From an uncultured Selenomonas sp. (GTDB taxonomy: Bacteria; Bacillota; Negativicutes; Selenomonadales; Selenomonadaceae), in contig CACXCN010000028.1 of assembly GCA_902766095.1 (NCBI GenBank), positions 26,086 through 90,085 on the forward strand: 64,000 nucleotides of DNA, read 5' to 3'. Positions 41,283-50,297 of this stretch are shown one piece after another. Numbering within the stretch: the stretch's first letter is position 1; each line of letters opens with the position of its first letter. Below the pieces are notes generated by a model. That model saw only the letters and a program-made list of their open reading frames with translations. It did no database searches and was not told where the DNA came from. Made by a program: the position numbers and the translations under genes.

Positions 41283-41591
41283 ATGCGCAGAGAACGAGGA
41301 AAGCGCCATATCAACTGGTTTTCCGTTCTGCTGAGCGTCGTCATCCTCTACTTCGCTTCGATCATCGTCGAACAACAGATGTATCTGCGGGCCGTGGCTG
41401 ATGACCGTCAGGCAGCAGAGGCCCGCCTGAGTGCGGCTCAGCAGGAGAACGAGGCTTTGAAGCAGGAGAAGGAGCAGCTGGATGATCCTGCCTGCATCGA
41501 ACGCATCGCCCGGGAAGAGCTGGGCATGACGCGTCATGGGGAACTGCCTTATAGTTCCGGCGGTGTGGCGGCGGCCCAGAAAAAGCAATAG
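41283..41591 (+). CDS. divIC: Septum formation initiator, DivIC/FtsB family
   Basis: A small bitopic division protein of 102 residues: a basic cytoplasmic head, one transmembrane helix (about 11-29), a periplasmic coiled coil (about 35-67, QAAEARLSAAQQENEALKQEKEQL), then the family tail PACIERIAREELGMTR. It joins FtsL and DivIB/FtsQ in the divisome. GGAGGAG precedes the ATG by five bases; the open frame further upstream is not used. It sits directly ahead of the S1-domain gene, as in Bacillus. Confidence 0.9.
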   Translation: MRRERGKRHINWFSVLLSVVILYFASIIVEQQMYLRAVADDRQAAEARLSAAQQENEALKQEKEQLDDPACIERIAREELGMTRHGELPYSSGGVAAAQKKQ

Positions 41592-41612
41592 CTGATAACA
41601 TCGGTAATTTTC

Positions 41613-41642
41613 TTGACACTGTTTCAGTGGCAAGGTTATAAT
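41613..41642 (+). promoter_or_regulatory. Consensus sigma-70-type promoter of the S1-domain gene
   Basis: TTGACA (41613-41618), an 18-base spacer and TATAAT (41637-41642), both boxes perfect, 50 bases before the gene. Confidence 0.85.
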
Positions 41643-41691
41643 GAATAATCATATTTATGTTTCCTGATTTTTTTAAGGAGGAAGAACCAAT

Positions 41692-42147
41692 TTGTCGATT
41701 GAAGTTGGCAGCGTAGTAGAAGGCGTCGTCACTGGTATCACTAATTTCGGTGCCTTTGTCGAGTTGCCGGAGGGCAAGACTGGCCTCGTCCACATCTCTG
41801 AGGTAGCTGATGCCTATGTGAAGGACATCCATGATTTCCTCAGCGAGAAGGACAAAGTCAAGGTAAAGGTGCTGAACATCGATGAGCGGGGCAAGATCGG
41901 CCTCTCCATCAAGCAGGTACCGGGACAGAAGACAGCTGCTGGTCCAGCAACTGAGCATGGTGCTTCCTTTCATTCACCGCGTCCGGCACGCGGCGGATTT
42001 CATCGCGGCGGTGGTCGCTATGCTACATCGGCCTCTTTCGAGGACAAGCTCTCGAAATTCCTGAAAGATAGCGATGAGCGGTTGACGGATCTCCGGCGCA
42101 AGACGGATTCAAAACGTGGCGGGCGCGGTTCGCGTCGTTCAGGCTGA
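41692..42147 (+). CDS. S1 RNA-binding domain protein (YabR-like)
   Basis: An RNA-binding protein of 151 residues. The S1 domain occupies residues 1-75 (VGSVVEGVVTGITNFGAFVEL, GLVHISEVAD, VKVLNIDERGKIGLSIK). The remainder is a basic, Gly/Arg-rich tail with RGGFHRGGGRY, and SKFLKDSDERLTDL. The start is a TTG at 41692 with a strong TAAGGAGGA nine bases upstream. Its own consensus promoter and a terminator suggest abundant expression as a single gene. Confidence 0.9.
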   Translation: MSIEVGSVVEGVVTGITNFGAFVELPEGKTGLVHISEVADAYVKDIHDFLSEKDKVKVKVLNIDERGKIGLSIKQVPGQKTAAGPATEHGASFHSPRPARGGFHRGGGRYATSASFEDKLSKFLKDSDERLTDLRRKTDSKRGGRGSRRSG

Positions 42148-42156
42148 GATTCGCAG

Positions 42157-42187
42157 GCACTCTCTATAGCCATGGGGAGTGCTTTTT
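42157..42187 (+). terminator. Terminator after the S1-domain gene
   Basis: An 8-bp stem including one G-T pair (42157-42164 with 42175-42182), followed by TTTTT. Confidence 0.7.
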
Positions 42188-42231
42188 AACTATCAGGGGC
42201 GCTTGGCAGCAGCTGGCCGGGAGGTAATGTC

Positions 42232-43647
42232 ATGGCGGACGATGAACGCTTGGTCGCGCGCGTCGCGGCGTTGCTGCGCGAGGCCGGGCTCGTCAAAGCT
42301 GGTGATACCGTCATAGTCGCCTGCTCGGGCGGCCCGGATTCGCTGGCCTTGCTCGATATATTGCTGCGACTCGCGCCGCGCTTCGGGCTGCATATCGTGG
42401 CCGCTCACTATGAGCATGGCATTCGCGGCGCTGCCTCACAGGCCGATGCGGATTTCGTAGCGGAGTTCGCCCGCCGGCAGGAGCCGCCAGTGCCTTGCGT
42501 CATCGGGCATGGCGATGTGCCGGCTGCGGCAGCGCAGCAGGGCATATCGGTAGAGGCGGCGGCTCGGCAGATGCGCTATGATTTCCTCGAGCAGGTACGG
42601 GCGGAGTATGGTGCCCGGTCCATAGCGGTGGCTCATCATGAGGATGACCAGGCGGAGACGGTGCTCATGCGCCTGCTGCGCGGTACTGGTGTCGACGGGC
42701 TGGCAGCGATGCGCCCGCGCGGCATCAGCCCGGCGGGCAGTACGGTCATCCGGCCGTTGCTGACCAGTACCCGGGCGGAGATCGAAGCCTATTGTGCCAG
42801 CCATGCGCTCCAGCCGCGTCATGATGCCACGAATGACATACCAGACTGCACGCGCAATCGCCTGCGCCTCCAGCTGCTGCCGCAGCTGCGGCGCGAGTAC
42901 AATCCCGAGCTGACGCCGGCACTGGCCCGTCTGGCGGCTTTGGCCGCCGATGACAGCGACTATATCGCAGCACAGGCAGCCCGCGTCTATGAGCAGTGCA
43001 TTAGGCGCGAGACGCGGCCGGCCCTGAATCAGGCCGTACTGGCCCAGCAGCCACCGGCTTTGGAGCGCGTCGTATTGCGGCGCTTCTGCCGTGAGGTGCT
43101 GGGGAGTCAGCGCGATGTTGATTTCGCTGCGATCGAGCGGTTGCGGCATCTCGTTCATGACGGCCATACGGGCAGCTCGGAGCAGCTGCTGCGCGGCTAT
43201 ATCGCGGAGATCAGCTATGGGTGGCTGTACATATATACGCCAGGCCCGGCAGCAGTATCCGCAGGGGCAGTCCGGCTGGATCCGCAGCCGGGGACTTGGG
43301 AGATGTCGGGCTGGCAGTTCGAGCAGGATGTGCTGACAGAGCTGCCGGAACATACGCCGCCGCTGGAACTCTATTACTCGCCGTCCGAGCTGCCGGGGCC
43401 GCTGATCCTGCGGACGCGCCAGCCGGGCGACTACATCGAGCTCGCAGGCGGCTGCAAGAAGATAAAGAAACTGTTTATCGATAGCCGGTTGCCGCGTGCA
43501 CAGCGTGACAGCTACCCGCTTCTGGCCTGTGGTCCGGAGGTTATATGGGTGCCGGGATATCGGCGCAGCAAGCGTTGCCGGGCCAGCGGTGAAACCAGAT
43601 TTTTAATAAGAGCCAGGGCGCCACAAGGAGAGCCTGAGGCAGAATGA
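42232..43647 (+). CDS. tilS: tRNA(Ile)-lysidine synthetase
   Basis: Adds lysine to C34 of the CAU-anticodon tRNA-Ile so it reads AUA. The PP-loop is ACSGGPDSLALLD (residues about 26-38). The conserved HYEHGIRG and VAHHEDDQAETVLMRLLRG follow, then RPLL, and the C-terminal domain has RQPGDYIELAGGCKKIKKLFIDSRLP. The length is 471 residues. GGAGGT lies seven bases before the ATG. It leads the conserved tilS-hpt-ftsH order. Confidence 0.95.
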   Translation: MADDERLVARVAALLREAGLVKAGDTVIVACSGGPDSLALLDILLRLAPRFGLHIVAAHYEHGIRGAASQADADFVAEFARRQEPPVPCVIGHGDVPAAAAQQGISVEAAARQMRYDFLEQVRAEYGARSIAVAHHEDDQAETVLMRLLRGTGVDGLAAMRPRGISPAGSTVIRPLLTSTRAEIEAYCASHALQPRHDATNDIPDCTRNRLRLQLLPQLRREYNPELTPALARLAALAADDSDYIAAQAARVYEQCIRRETRPALNQAVLAQQPPALERVVLRRFCREVLGSQRDVDFAAIERLRHLVHDGHTGSSEQLLRGYIAEISYGWLYIYTPGPAAVSAGAVRLDPQPGTWEMSGWQFEQDVLTELPEHTPPLELYYSPSELPGPLILRTRQPGDYIELAGGCKKIKKLFIDSRLPRAQRDSYPLLACGPEVIWVPGYRRSKRCRASGETRFLIRARAPQGEPEAE

Positions 43648-43681
43648 TAAGCGATGGCTTACTGTAGAAAGGAATATTCAA

Positions 43682-44233
43682 ATGCGTGATATGAATGCTG
43701 ACATGGAAAAAATCGTGTTTTCGGCGGAGCAGCTCCAGGCCAAGGTCAACGAGCTCGGCGCCGCGATAACGCGCGACTATAAGGATGTCAAAGAAGATAT
43801 ATACTGCGTAGGCATCCTGAAGGGTGCAGTCGTGTTCTACACAGACCTGCTTCGGGCGATCAAAGTCCCGGTAAAACTCGATTTCATGATTGCCTCCAGC
43901 TATGGCAATGGCACCGAGACCAGCGGCTCGGTGAAGATTTTGAAGGATCTCGACTATGACATAGCAGGAAAACACCTGATCGTTATTGAAGATATCATAG
44001 ACACCGGCACGACGATGAACTACCTGATGAAGTATTTCCGGGAGCGCGGCCCCAAGAGCGTGAAGCTCTGCGCATTGCTCTCGAAGCCGTCGCGCCGTAC
44101 CGTTGATGTGAATATCGATTATTGCGGGTTCGAGGTGCCGGACGAGTTCCTCGTCGGCTATGGTCTCGACTATGCAGAGATATATCGTAATCTTCCCTAT
44201 ATCGGCGTGCTGAAACCGGAGGTATATGCCTGA
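43682..44233 (+). CDS. hpt: Hypoxanthine phosphoribosyltransferase
   Basis: Salvages hypoxanthine and guanine to IMP and GMP with PRPP. It has the PRPP-binding loop VIEDIIDTGTTMNYL, GILKGAVVF near the N-terminus and VPDEFLVGYGLDYAEIYRNLPYIGVL at the C-terminus. At 183 residues it is a normal type I PRTase. AAAGGA is eight bases upstream. It lies between tilS and ftsH as in Bacillus. Confidence 0.95.
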   Translation: MRDMNADMEKIVFSAEQLQAKVNELGAAITRDYKDVKEDIYCVGILKGAVVFYTDLLRAIKVPVKLDFMIASSYGNGTETSGSVKILKDLDYDIAGKHLIVIEDIIDTGTTMNYLMKYFRERGPKSVKLCALLSKPSRRTVDVNIDYCGFEVPDEFLVGYGLDYAEIYRNLPYIGVLKPEVYA

Positions 44234-44294
44234 GCTCGTTCTCCAGCGCCAGGGATGACATAGGAGCGCAGCTCCTGGAAAGAGAGGCAAGCGA

Positions 44295-46349
44295 TTGAAT
44301 AAATTCGTACGCAATGTTGGATTTTACTTGCTGATTATCCTAGTAGCTATATCCATCATTGATTATTTTTCCTCGCAGAATAACAGCCACCTGAAGGATG
44401 TTGAGTATTCTCAGTTCCTGCAGCAGGTAGATAATGGCCAGGTCGAGCGGGTCGTCATCGAGCGCAACAATATAACGGGTACGCTGACAGATGGCACGAA
44501 GTTCTCGACGGTGACGCCGGCAGCGCCTAACAACGATCCGGGGCTCTATAACCGCCTCGTGAACAGCGGTGTAGAGATCGCGGCCGAGAATCCACCGGAG
44601 CCGCCCTGGTGGTCGTCACTGTTCTCCTCGCTGCTGCCGATCGTCCTGCTCATAGCGGTGTGGTACTTCATCATGCAGCAGACGCAGGGCGGCGGTGGCC
44701 GCGTCATGTCGTTCGGCAAGAGCCGGGCCCGTATGAGCGGTGCGGACCGCATAAAGGTCACGTTCAAAGACGTGGCCGGCGCGGATGAAGCCAAGCAGGA
44801 GCTGCAGGAGGTCGTCGAGTTCCTCCAGCGCCCGAAGAAGTTCAACGAACTCGGCGCCCGCATACCGAAGGGCGTACTGCTCTATGGCCCTCCGGGCACA
44901 GGTAAGACATTGCTCGCCAAGGCAGTAGCCGGTGAGGCCGGTGTCCCGTTTTTCTCGATTTCCGGTTCGGACTTCGTCGAGATGTTCGTCGGTGTCGGTG
45001 CTTCGCGTGTGCGCGACCTGTTCGAGCAGGCGAAAAAGAACGCCCCTTGCATCGTGTTCATCGATGAGATCGATGCGGTCGGCCGCCAGCGCGGCGCCGG
45101 CCTCGGCGGTGGCCATGATGAGCGCGAGCAGACATTGAACCAGCTGCTCGTCGAGATGGATGGTTTCGCGGCCAATGAGGGCATCATCATCATCGCTGCT
45201 ACGAACCGTCCGGATATCCTCGATCCGGCTCTGCTGCGTCCGGGACGTTTCGATCGTCAGATCGTGGTCGACAAGCCGGATGTGCGCGGCCGCCTGGCGA
45301 TACTCCAGGTGCATACGAAGGGCAAGCCGATCGCAGATGATGTCGACCTCAAGATACTGGCCCGCCGTACACCGGGCTTCACAGGTGCGGATCTGAGCAA
45401 CCTCGTCAATGAGGCAGCCCTGCTCGCAGCCCGTCTCAACAAGAAAAAGATATACATGCAGGAGCTCGAGGACGCCATAGAGCGCGTCATCGCCGGACCG
45501 GAGCGCCGCTCCCATGTCATGAGCGACGAGGAGAAGCGCCTCACGGCATATCACGAGGGCGGTCATACGCTCATAGCGATGCTGCTGAAGCACTCCGATC
45601 CTGTGCATAAGGTCACGATCATACCGCGCGGCCGGGCCGGTGGCTATACGCTGATGCTGCCGAAGGAAGACCGTGCCTATGTCACGCGCAGCGAGATGAT
45701 CGACCGGCTGAAAGTATGCCTGGGCGGCCGTGTGGCCGAGGAGACGGTGCTCAAGGAAATCAGCACCGGCGCCTCTCAGGACCTCAAGGAGGCCAGCCAT
45801 ATCGTTCGCTCGATGGTCATGCAGTTCGGCATGAGCAAAGTGCTCGGACCTATCACTTACGGAGAATCACCGGATCATCAGGTATTCCTGGGACGTGACA
45901 TCAACCATCAGCGCAACTACTCGGAGGAAGTGGCCAGCGAGATTGACCGCGAGGTACGCCGCTATGTGAATGACGCCTACGAGGACTGCCAGCGGCTCAT
46001 GACCGAGAACCGCGACAAGCTCGAACTCATCGCCCAGGCGCTCATGGAGCGTGAGACGCTGACGGCAGCCGAGCTCGAGGAACTGCTCACGACCGGCAGT
46101 CTGCCGGCGATCGAGGACGACGATCATAAACCCGATGATAAGGATCAGGGCCCGAAAGATGGCGATCCCGCGCTGATACCGCCTGCCAAACCGGTTGCTG
46201 CGCAGGATGTCCAGCCTGATGCCGAGTCTGCAGAGGATACACTCGTCGAGGGCAAAGAACCTGTCGCCGATCATGCGGATGCTACCGGTGCGGCTGAGAC
46301 AGCCAAGGAAACAACGCCGAAGTTCAATGTCACGCATTACGAAAAGTAA
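44295..46349 (+). CDS. ftsH: ATP-dependent zinc metalloprotease FtsH
   Basis: A membrane-anchored AAA+ protease of 684 residues. Transmembrane helices lie at about 8-25 and 108-127. The AAA+ domain has Walker A GPPGTGKT (198-205), Walker B IVFIDEID (253-260) and the second region of homology [19 protein letters not shown]. The zinc-binding HEGGH is at 420-424. After the protease domain there is an acidic tail of about 85 residues rich in Asp, Pro and Ala. The start is a TTG at 44295, seven bases from GAGAGG. A distinct second FtsH is cut by the left window edge. Confidence 0.95.
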   Translation: MNKFVRNVGFYLLIILVAISIIDYFSSQNNSHLKDVEYSQFLQQVDNGQVERVVIERNNITGTLTDGTKFSTVTPAAPNNDPGLYNRLVNSGVEIAAENPPEPPWWSSLFSSLLPIVLLIAVWYFIMQQTQGGGGRVMSFGKSRARMSGADRIKVTFKDVAGADEAKQELQEVVEFLQRPKKFNELGARIPKGVLLYGPPGTGKTLLAKAVAGEAGVPFFSISGSDFVEMFVGVGASRVRDLFEQAKKNAPCIVFIDEIDAVGRQRGAGLGGGHDEREQTLNQLLVEMDGFAANEGIIIIAATNRPDILDPALLRPGRFDRQIVVDKPDVRGRLAILQVHTKGKPIADDVDLKILARRTPGFTGADLSNLVNEAALLAARLNKKKIYMQELEDAIERVIAGPERRSHVMSDEEKRLTAYHEGGHTLIAMLLKHSDPVHKVTIIPRGRAGGYTLMLPKEDRAYVTRSEMIDRLKVCLGGRVAEETVLKEISTGASQDLKEASHIVRSMVMQFGMSKVLGPITYGESPDHQVFLGRDINHQRNYSEEVASEIDREVRRYVNDAYEDCQRLMTENRDKLELIAQALMERETLTAAELEELLTTGSLPAIEDDDHKPDDKDQGPKDGDPALIPPAKPVAAQDVQPDAESAEDTLVEGKEPVADHADATGAAETAKETTPKFNVTHYEK

Positions 46350-46360
46350 ATAGCATGCAG

Positions 46361-46399
46361 ACCGCTGCCCGGCCTCAGTGTCGCGGCGGCGGTTTTTTT
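46361..46399 (+). terminator. Terminator after ftsH
   Basis: A 9-bp stem with one G-T pair (46361-46369 with 46385-46393), followed by a run of T. Confidence 0.8.
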
Positions 46400-46479
46400 A
46401 GTGGCGAAATATTAACAATGGCGGTATAATCAATACTGGTATTTTTCGTATATGGTTTTATTGGGAAAGGAGTTTTTCT

Positions 46480-47757
46480 ATGTCAGAAAGACGTGTCATA
46501 CCGGTTGATGAGCGGCCGCCACTGCTTGCTACCATACCACTGTCGCTGCAGCACTTGTTCGCTATGTTCGGCAGCACCGTGCTCGTGCCGATACTGTTCA
46601 AGGTGAATCCTGCCACGGTCCTGCTTTTCAACGGTATAGGTACGATCATCTACCTCGTCATCTGCAAGGGGCGCATACCGGCCTATCTGGGCTCGAGCTT
46701 TGCATTTTTGTCGCCGGTGTTCCTGGTCCTGGGGCAGTACAGCTATGAGGCGGCTCTCGGAGGCTTCATAGCCGTCGGCATCGTGTTCTGCCTCGTGGGA
46801 CTGCTCATCAAAGCGGTCGGCACCGGCTGGATCGATGTCATATTCCCTCCAGCCTCTATGGGTGCTATCGTAGCCGTCATCGGCCTCGAGCTCATGCCTA
46901 CGGCAGCCGGCATGGCCGGACTCACCGGTGATAAAGCCAATCCGACGGCGGTGGCCGTGGCTCTGGCGACACTGGCCATAACGGTATTCGCTACGGCGGC
47001 ATTTCGCGGCTTCCTCGCCATCATCCCGATACTCATCGGCGTCATAGGCGGCTACATCATAGCAGCCTTTTGCGGCCTCGTGGACTGGAGCCTCGTGGAA
47101 AAGGCGCCGTGGTTCGCCCTGCCGACGTTCTATCATCCCGAATTCAACCTGAACGCCATCCTCATCATACTGCCGGCCTCGCTCGTCGTCATCGCCGAGC
47201 ATGTCGGGCACCTGATCGTCACGGGCAATATCGTCGGCAGCGACCTCACGAAGGATCCGGGCCTCGACCGTTCGATACTCGGCAATGGTATCTCGACCAT
47301 CATCTCCGGCTTTTTCGGCTCGACGCCGAATACGACGTATGGCGAGAATATCGGCGTGCTCGCGATAACGAAAGTATTCTCTACCTGGGTCATCGGCGGA
47401 GCAGCCGTGTTCGCCATCCTGCTGTCGTGCTTCGGCAAACTGGCGGCTTTGATCCAGAGCATCCCGACACCGGTCATGGGCGGTGTCTCACTGCTGCTGT
47501 TCGGCGTCATAGCTGCCTCTGGTATCCGCGTGCTCGTCGAGTCGAAGGTCGACTACAACAATCCGCTGAATCTGCTGCTCACCGCCCTCGTCATGGGTAT
47601 CGGCGTCAGCACCGCCAGCATCACCATAGGCACCGTCACCCTCAAAGGCATGTCGCTCGCGACGGTCATAGCCATCATCCTCTCCATTGCCTTCCGCCTC
47701 ATAGCCCTGGCACACGGCGAAAAGTTCGGGGCACAGGAGGAAGACGGGGACAAATAA
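46480..47757 (+). CDS. uraA: Uracil/xanthine permease, NCS2 family (UraA-like)
   Basis: A proton-coupled nucleobase importer of 425 residues with 12-14 hydrophobic segments. It shows the early QHLFAMFGSTVLVP, the transmembrane FPPASMGAIVAVIGLEL with substrate-binding Glu, and ERAEHVGH-equivalent VVIAEHVGHL, and GLDRSILGNGISTIISGFFGSTPNTTYGENIG, all diagnostic of the uracil branch. AAGGAG precedes the ATG by about eight bases; TATAAT at 46425-46430 is a plausible -10. No pyr attenuator was identified upstream. Confidence 0.92.
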   Translation: MSERRVIPVDERPPLLATIPLSLQHLFAMFGSTVLVPILFKVNPATVLLFNGIGTIIYLVICKGRIPAYLGSSFAFLSPVFLVLGQYSYEAALGGFIAVGIVFCLVGLLIKAVGTGWIDVIFPPASMGAIVAVIGLELMPTAAGMAGLTGDKANPTAVAVALATLAITVFATAAFRGFLAIIPILIGVIGGYIIAAFCGLVDWSLVEKAPWFALPTFYHPEFNLNAILIILPASLVVIAEHVGHLIVTGNIVGSDLTKDPGLDRSILGNGISTIISGFFGSTPNTTYGENIGVLAITKVFSTWVIGGAAVFAILLSCFGKLAALIQSIPTPVMGGVSLLLFGVIAASGIRVLVESKVDYNNPLNLLLTALVMGIGVSTASITIGTVTLKGMSLATVIAIILSIAFRLIALAHGEKFGAQEEDGDK

Positions 47758-47811
47758 AGTGCCAGATTTCATGCTATGTTATCAGGAAACATTATATCGG
47801 AGGTTATACAG

Positions 47812-48297
47812 GTGGGACGCAGCAATCTGACTACGCTCTGCTATATCGAGCAGGACGGCAAATATCTTATGATGCATCGCGTGAAGAAGCAGCACGACAT
47901 CAACCATGATAAATGGGTTGGCGTGGGCGGCCATTTCGAGGGTGACGAATCACCCGAGGAATGCCTGCTGCGTGAGACGCGCGAGGAGACCGGGCTCGTA
48001 CTGACCGATTACAGGCTGCGTGGCATCATCACATTCATCTGCGACCACTGGCCGACCGAGTACATGTTCCTATATACTGCGACAGGCTTCACTGGCAAAA
48101 TCGGTCCCTGCGATGAGGGCACTCTCGAATGGATTGCCAAGTCGGCCGTCTATGACCTGCCGATATGGACCGGCGATAAGATATTCTTTCACCTGCTCGA
48201 GCAGGACAGGCCGTTCTTCTCGCTGAAGTTGCGCTACGTCGATGATGAACTCGTCGAAGCTGTGCTGGATGGCAGTCCCATCGACACTGTAGAATGA
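47812..48297 (+). CDS. Nudix hydrolase (MutT-like)
   Basis: A pyrophosphohydrolase of 161 residues. The Nudix box reads GHFEGDESPEECLLRETREETGL, written here as G-x5-E-x7-REtrEEtGl, and is complete. The N-terminal TLCYIEQDGKYLMMHRVKK and VGVGGHFEG are typical of 8-oxo-dGTP diphosphatases of the YjhB/MutT type. A GTG start at 47812 is chosen because GGAGG lies eight bases upstream; the ATG at 47776 lacks a ribosome site. It follows uraA by 54 bases and ends at a strong terminator. Confidence 0.88.
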   Translation: MGRSNLTTLCYIEQDGKYLMMHRVKKQHDINHDKWVGVGGHFEGDESPEECLLRETREETGLVLTDYRLRGIITFICDHWPTEYMFLYTATGFTGKIGPCDEGTLEWIAKSAVYDLPIWTGDKIFFHLLEQDRPFFSLKLRYVDDELVEAVLDGSPIDTVE

Positions 48298-48303
48298 ACG
48301 CAG

Positions 48304-48355
48304 AAAACCAGCCCCGGTATCATGGCGTATGCCTGATACCGGGGCTGGTTTTGTT
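48304..48355. terminator. Strong bidirectional terminator
   Basis: A 19-bp perfect stem (48304-48322 with 48334-48352), between the convergent Nudix and lysA genes. Confidence 0.9.
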
Positions 48356-48410
48356 TATTATCAGTTCTGATTTTTGATGATCTGTAGCTGTGCGGTCTAG
48401 TCTCGCAAAC

Positions 48411-49670
48411 TTATTTCACGAGCGAGCCCGGGTATTTCAGGGTGGCGAAGTAGTCGTCGATGGTCTGGGCGCGGCGGATCAGTTCGATGCTGCCGTCTTC
48501 GTGCAGCAGGAGCTCGGCGCAGTGGAGCTTGCCGTTGTAGTTGAAGCCCATGGCCGAGCCGTGGGCACCGGTGTCGTGGATGATGAGGCGGTCGCCGATG
48601 TCGACTTTCGGCAGCAGGCGGTCGATGGCGAATTTGTCGTTATTCTCACAGAGCGAGCCCGTGACATCGTAGACGTGGTCGCGCTTGGCGTGTTCCTTGC
48701 CGGATATCGTTATATGGTGATAGGCACCATACATGGCCGGGCGCATGAGATTGGCCATGCAGGAGTCGAGGCCGAGATAGTCTTTGTAGGTCTTCTTCTC
48801 GTGGATGACGGTCGATACGAGCCAGCCGGCCGGGCCGGTGATGGCGCGGCCGCTCTCGGTCATGATGCCGACATCGCCGAGGCCGGCCGGTACCATCTTC
48901 TGCTCATAGAGAGCCTTGATACCGGAGCCGACCGCCTGGAGGTCGACGGGCTCCTCCTCAGGACGATAGGGGATGCCGATGCCGCCGCCGAGATTGACGA
49001 ACTCGACGTGGATATCGAGGCGCTGCTTCAGCTCGATGGCGAGGTCGAACAGCAGCTGAGCCGTGTAGACGAAGGCCTCGGTGGCGCGTTCGTTCGAGGC
49101 GACCATCGTGTGAAGGCCGAAACGCTTGACGCCCATCTCCTTGGCCTGGGCATAGGCTTCGAAGAGCTGGTCACGCGTGAGGCCGTATTTTGCTTCGGTC
49201 GGTTTGCCGATGATGTCGTTGCCCTCGATGAGGTCACCGGGGTTGTAGCGGAAAGACAGGATGTCCGGCAGGCCGGCGTTTTCCTTTAGATAAGGAAGGT
49301 GCGAGATATCGTCGAGATTGATGATGGCACCGAGCTTGATCGCCTCCTGGAACTCGTCGGCCGGCGTGTCGTTCGAGGTCAGCATGATCTCTTCGCCTTT
49401 GACACCGGCGATGTCGGAGATGTAGAGCTCGGCCAGGCTGCTGCAGTCAGTGCCAGCTCCATCCTCGTGCAGCAGCTGCACGATGCGCGGATTCGGCAGA
49501 GCCTTGACGGCGAACTGCTCGCGGAACCACGGAGCCCAGGCAAAAGCCTGCTGCAGGTTATGCAGATTCTGACGGATCTGTTTCTCATCGTATATGTGGA
49601 ACGGGGTCGGGTATTTCTTTATGACTTCCTCGAGCTGATCGTGATCGAGGGGAAAAGTTTTTTCAGCCAT
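48411..49670 (-). CDS. lysA: Diaminopimelate decarboxylase
   Basis: A fold-type III PLP enzyme converting meso-diaminopimelate to lysine. The PLP lysine is K56 in QFAVKALPNP. Other motifs are RFGLHTMVASNE, the phosphate-binding NLGGGIGIPY, ESGRAITGPAGWLV and, near the end, TGSLCENNDKFA with the active-site Cys and DTGAHGSAMGFNYNG. The related eukaryote-type lysine/ornithine decarboxylase of Selenomonas is an alternative, but the C-terminal motifs favour LysA. The start is the ATG at 49670 with AGGAGG six bases upstream; 419 residues. It is monocistronic, with a consensus promoter. Confidence 0.88.
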   Translation of the reverse strand: MAEKTFPLDHDQLEEVIKKYPTPFHIYDEKQIRQNLHNLQQAFAWAPWFREQFAVKALPNPRIVQLLHEDGAGTDCSSLAELYISDIAGVKGEEIMLTSNDTPADEFQEAIKLGAIINLDDISHLPYLKENAGLPDILSFRYNPGDLIEGNDIIGKPTEAKYGLTRDQLFEAYAQAKEMGVKRFGLHTMVASNERATEAFVYTAQLLFDLAIELKQRLDIHVEFVNLGGGIGIPYRPEEEPVDLQAVGSGIKALYEQKMVPAGLGDVGIMTESGRAITGPAGWLVSTVIHEKKTYKDYLGLDSCMANLMRPAMYGAYHHITISGKEHAKRDHVYDVTGSLCENNDKFAIDRLLPKVDIGDRLIIHDTGAHGSAMGFNYNGKLHCAELLLHEDGSIELIRRAQTIDDYFATLKYPGSLVK

Positions 49671-49730
49671 GATGATCCTCCTGTGCAATTGTATTTTCTG
49701 AGTGAATGGTATCTGTAAATATCTAGGCAC

Positions 49731-49760
49731 ATTATAGCAACATGGCTATATGAATGTCAA
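49731..49760 (-). promoter_or_regulatory. Consensus promoter of lysA
   Basis: On the minus strand a perfect TTGACA, an 18-base spacer and a perfect TATAAT, 60 bases upstream of the lysA ATG. Confidence 0.85.
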
Positions 49761-49883
49761 TAACTATAACAATTTCTGCATAATATACTTTTTGTCGCCA
49801 TTCCTTGCAGGCTATGGTAAAATAATGATATCTATATGTTAAGGTAATAATTGTGGAGACCGGACGACCCGGCGGGGGACACC

Positions 49884-50258
49884 ATGAAATTTGGTCGCTT
49901 ATTCAGCTTTCTGCGCATGTTCCGGCACGATTTCCTCGTGCTGCTGATTGCATTGCGCCATCCCGACACGCCGCGGCGGGTGAAGGGCCTGCTCGCACTC
50001 GCAATACTATATCTCGTGAGCCCTATAGATCTCATGCCCGATGCGATCCCGTTCCTCGGCATTGTCGATGATGCCGTCGTCGTGCCGACGGCGGTCTGCG
50101 GCCTCATGTCGCTGTTGCCATCGCATGTGCGCAGTGACAGCGAGATGCGGGCTGCCCGGGCAGCGCGGCGATTGCCGTTCGTCATCCTGCTGGCATCACT
50201 GTTCGTGCTGGCCTGGATTGCCTTGATTATTTATGGCCTTTATTCGCTGTTCACCTGA
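49884..50258 (+). CDS. YkvA-family DUF1232 membrane protein
   Basis: A 124-residue protein. Residues about 20-75 carry the DUF1232 core, HPDTPRRVKGLLALAILYLVSPIDLMPDAIPFLGIVDDAVV, here cited by its key part SPIDLMPD. One or two more hydrophobic helices are at 95-122. The family is widespread, with no assigned biochemical role. The start is the ATG at 49884, downstream of GGGGGA. The next gene, topB, begins 39 bases later. Confidence 0.85.
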   Translation: MKFGRLFSFLRMFRHDFLVLLIALRHPDTPRRVKGLLALAILYLVSPIDLMPDAIPFLGIVDDAVVVPTAVCGLMSLLPSHVRSDSEMRAARAARRLPFVILLASLFVLAWIALIIYGLYSLFT

Positions 50259-50297
50259 TGGCGTCAGGCTTGATTATGTATTTGGTGGGATAGATTG

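Noticed and set aside
46400..46480. A pyrimidine-responsive attenuator before uraA
   Set aside because: Only the ftsH terminator and a TATAAT were found. There is no anti-terminator/terminator pair or PyrR-binding loop that I can support.
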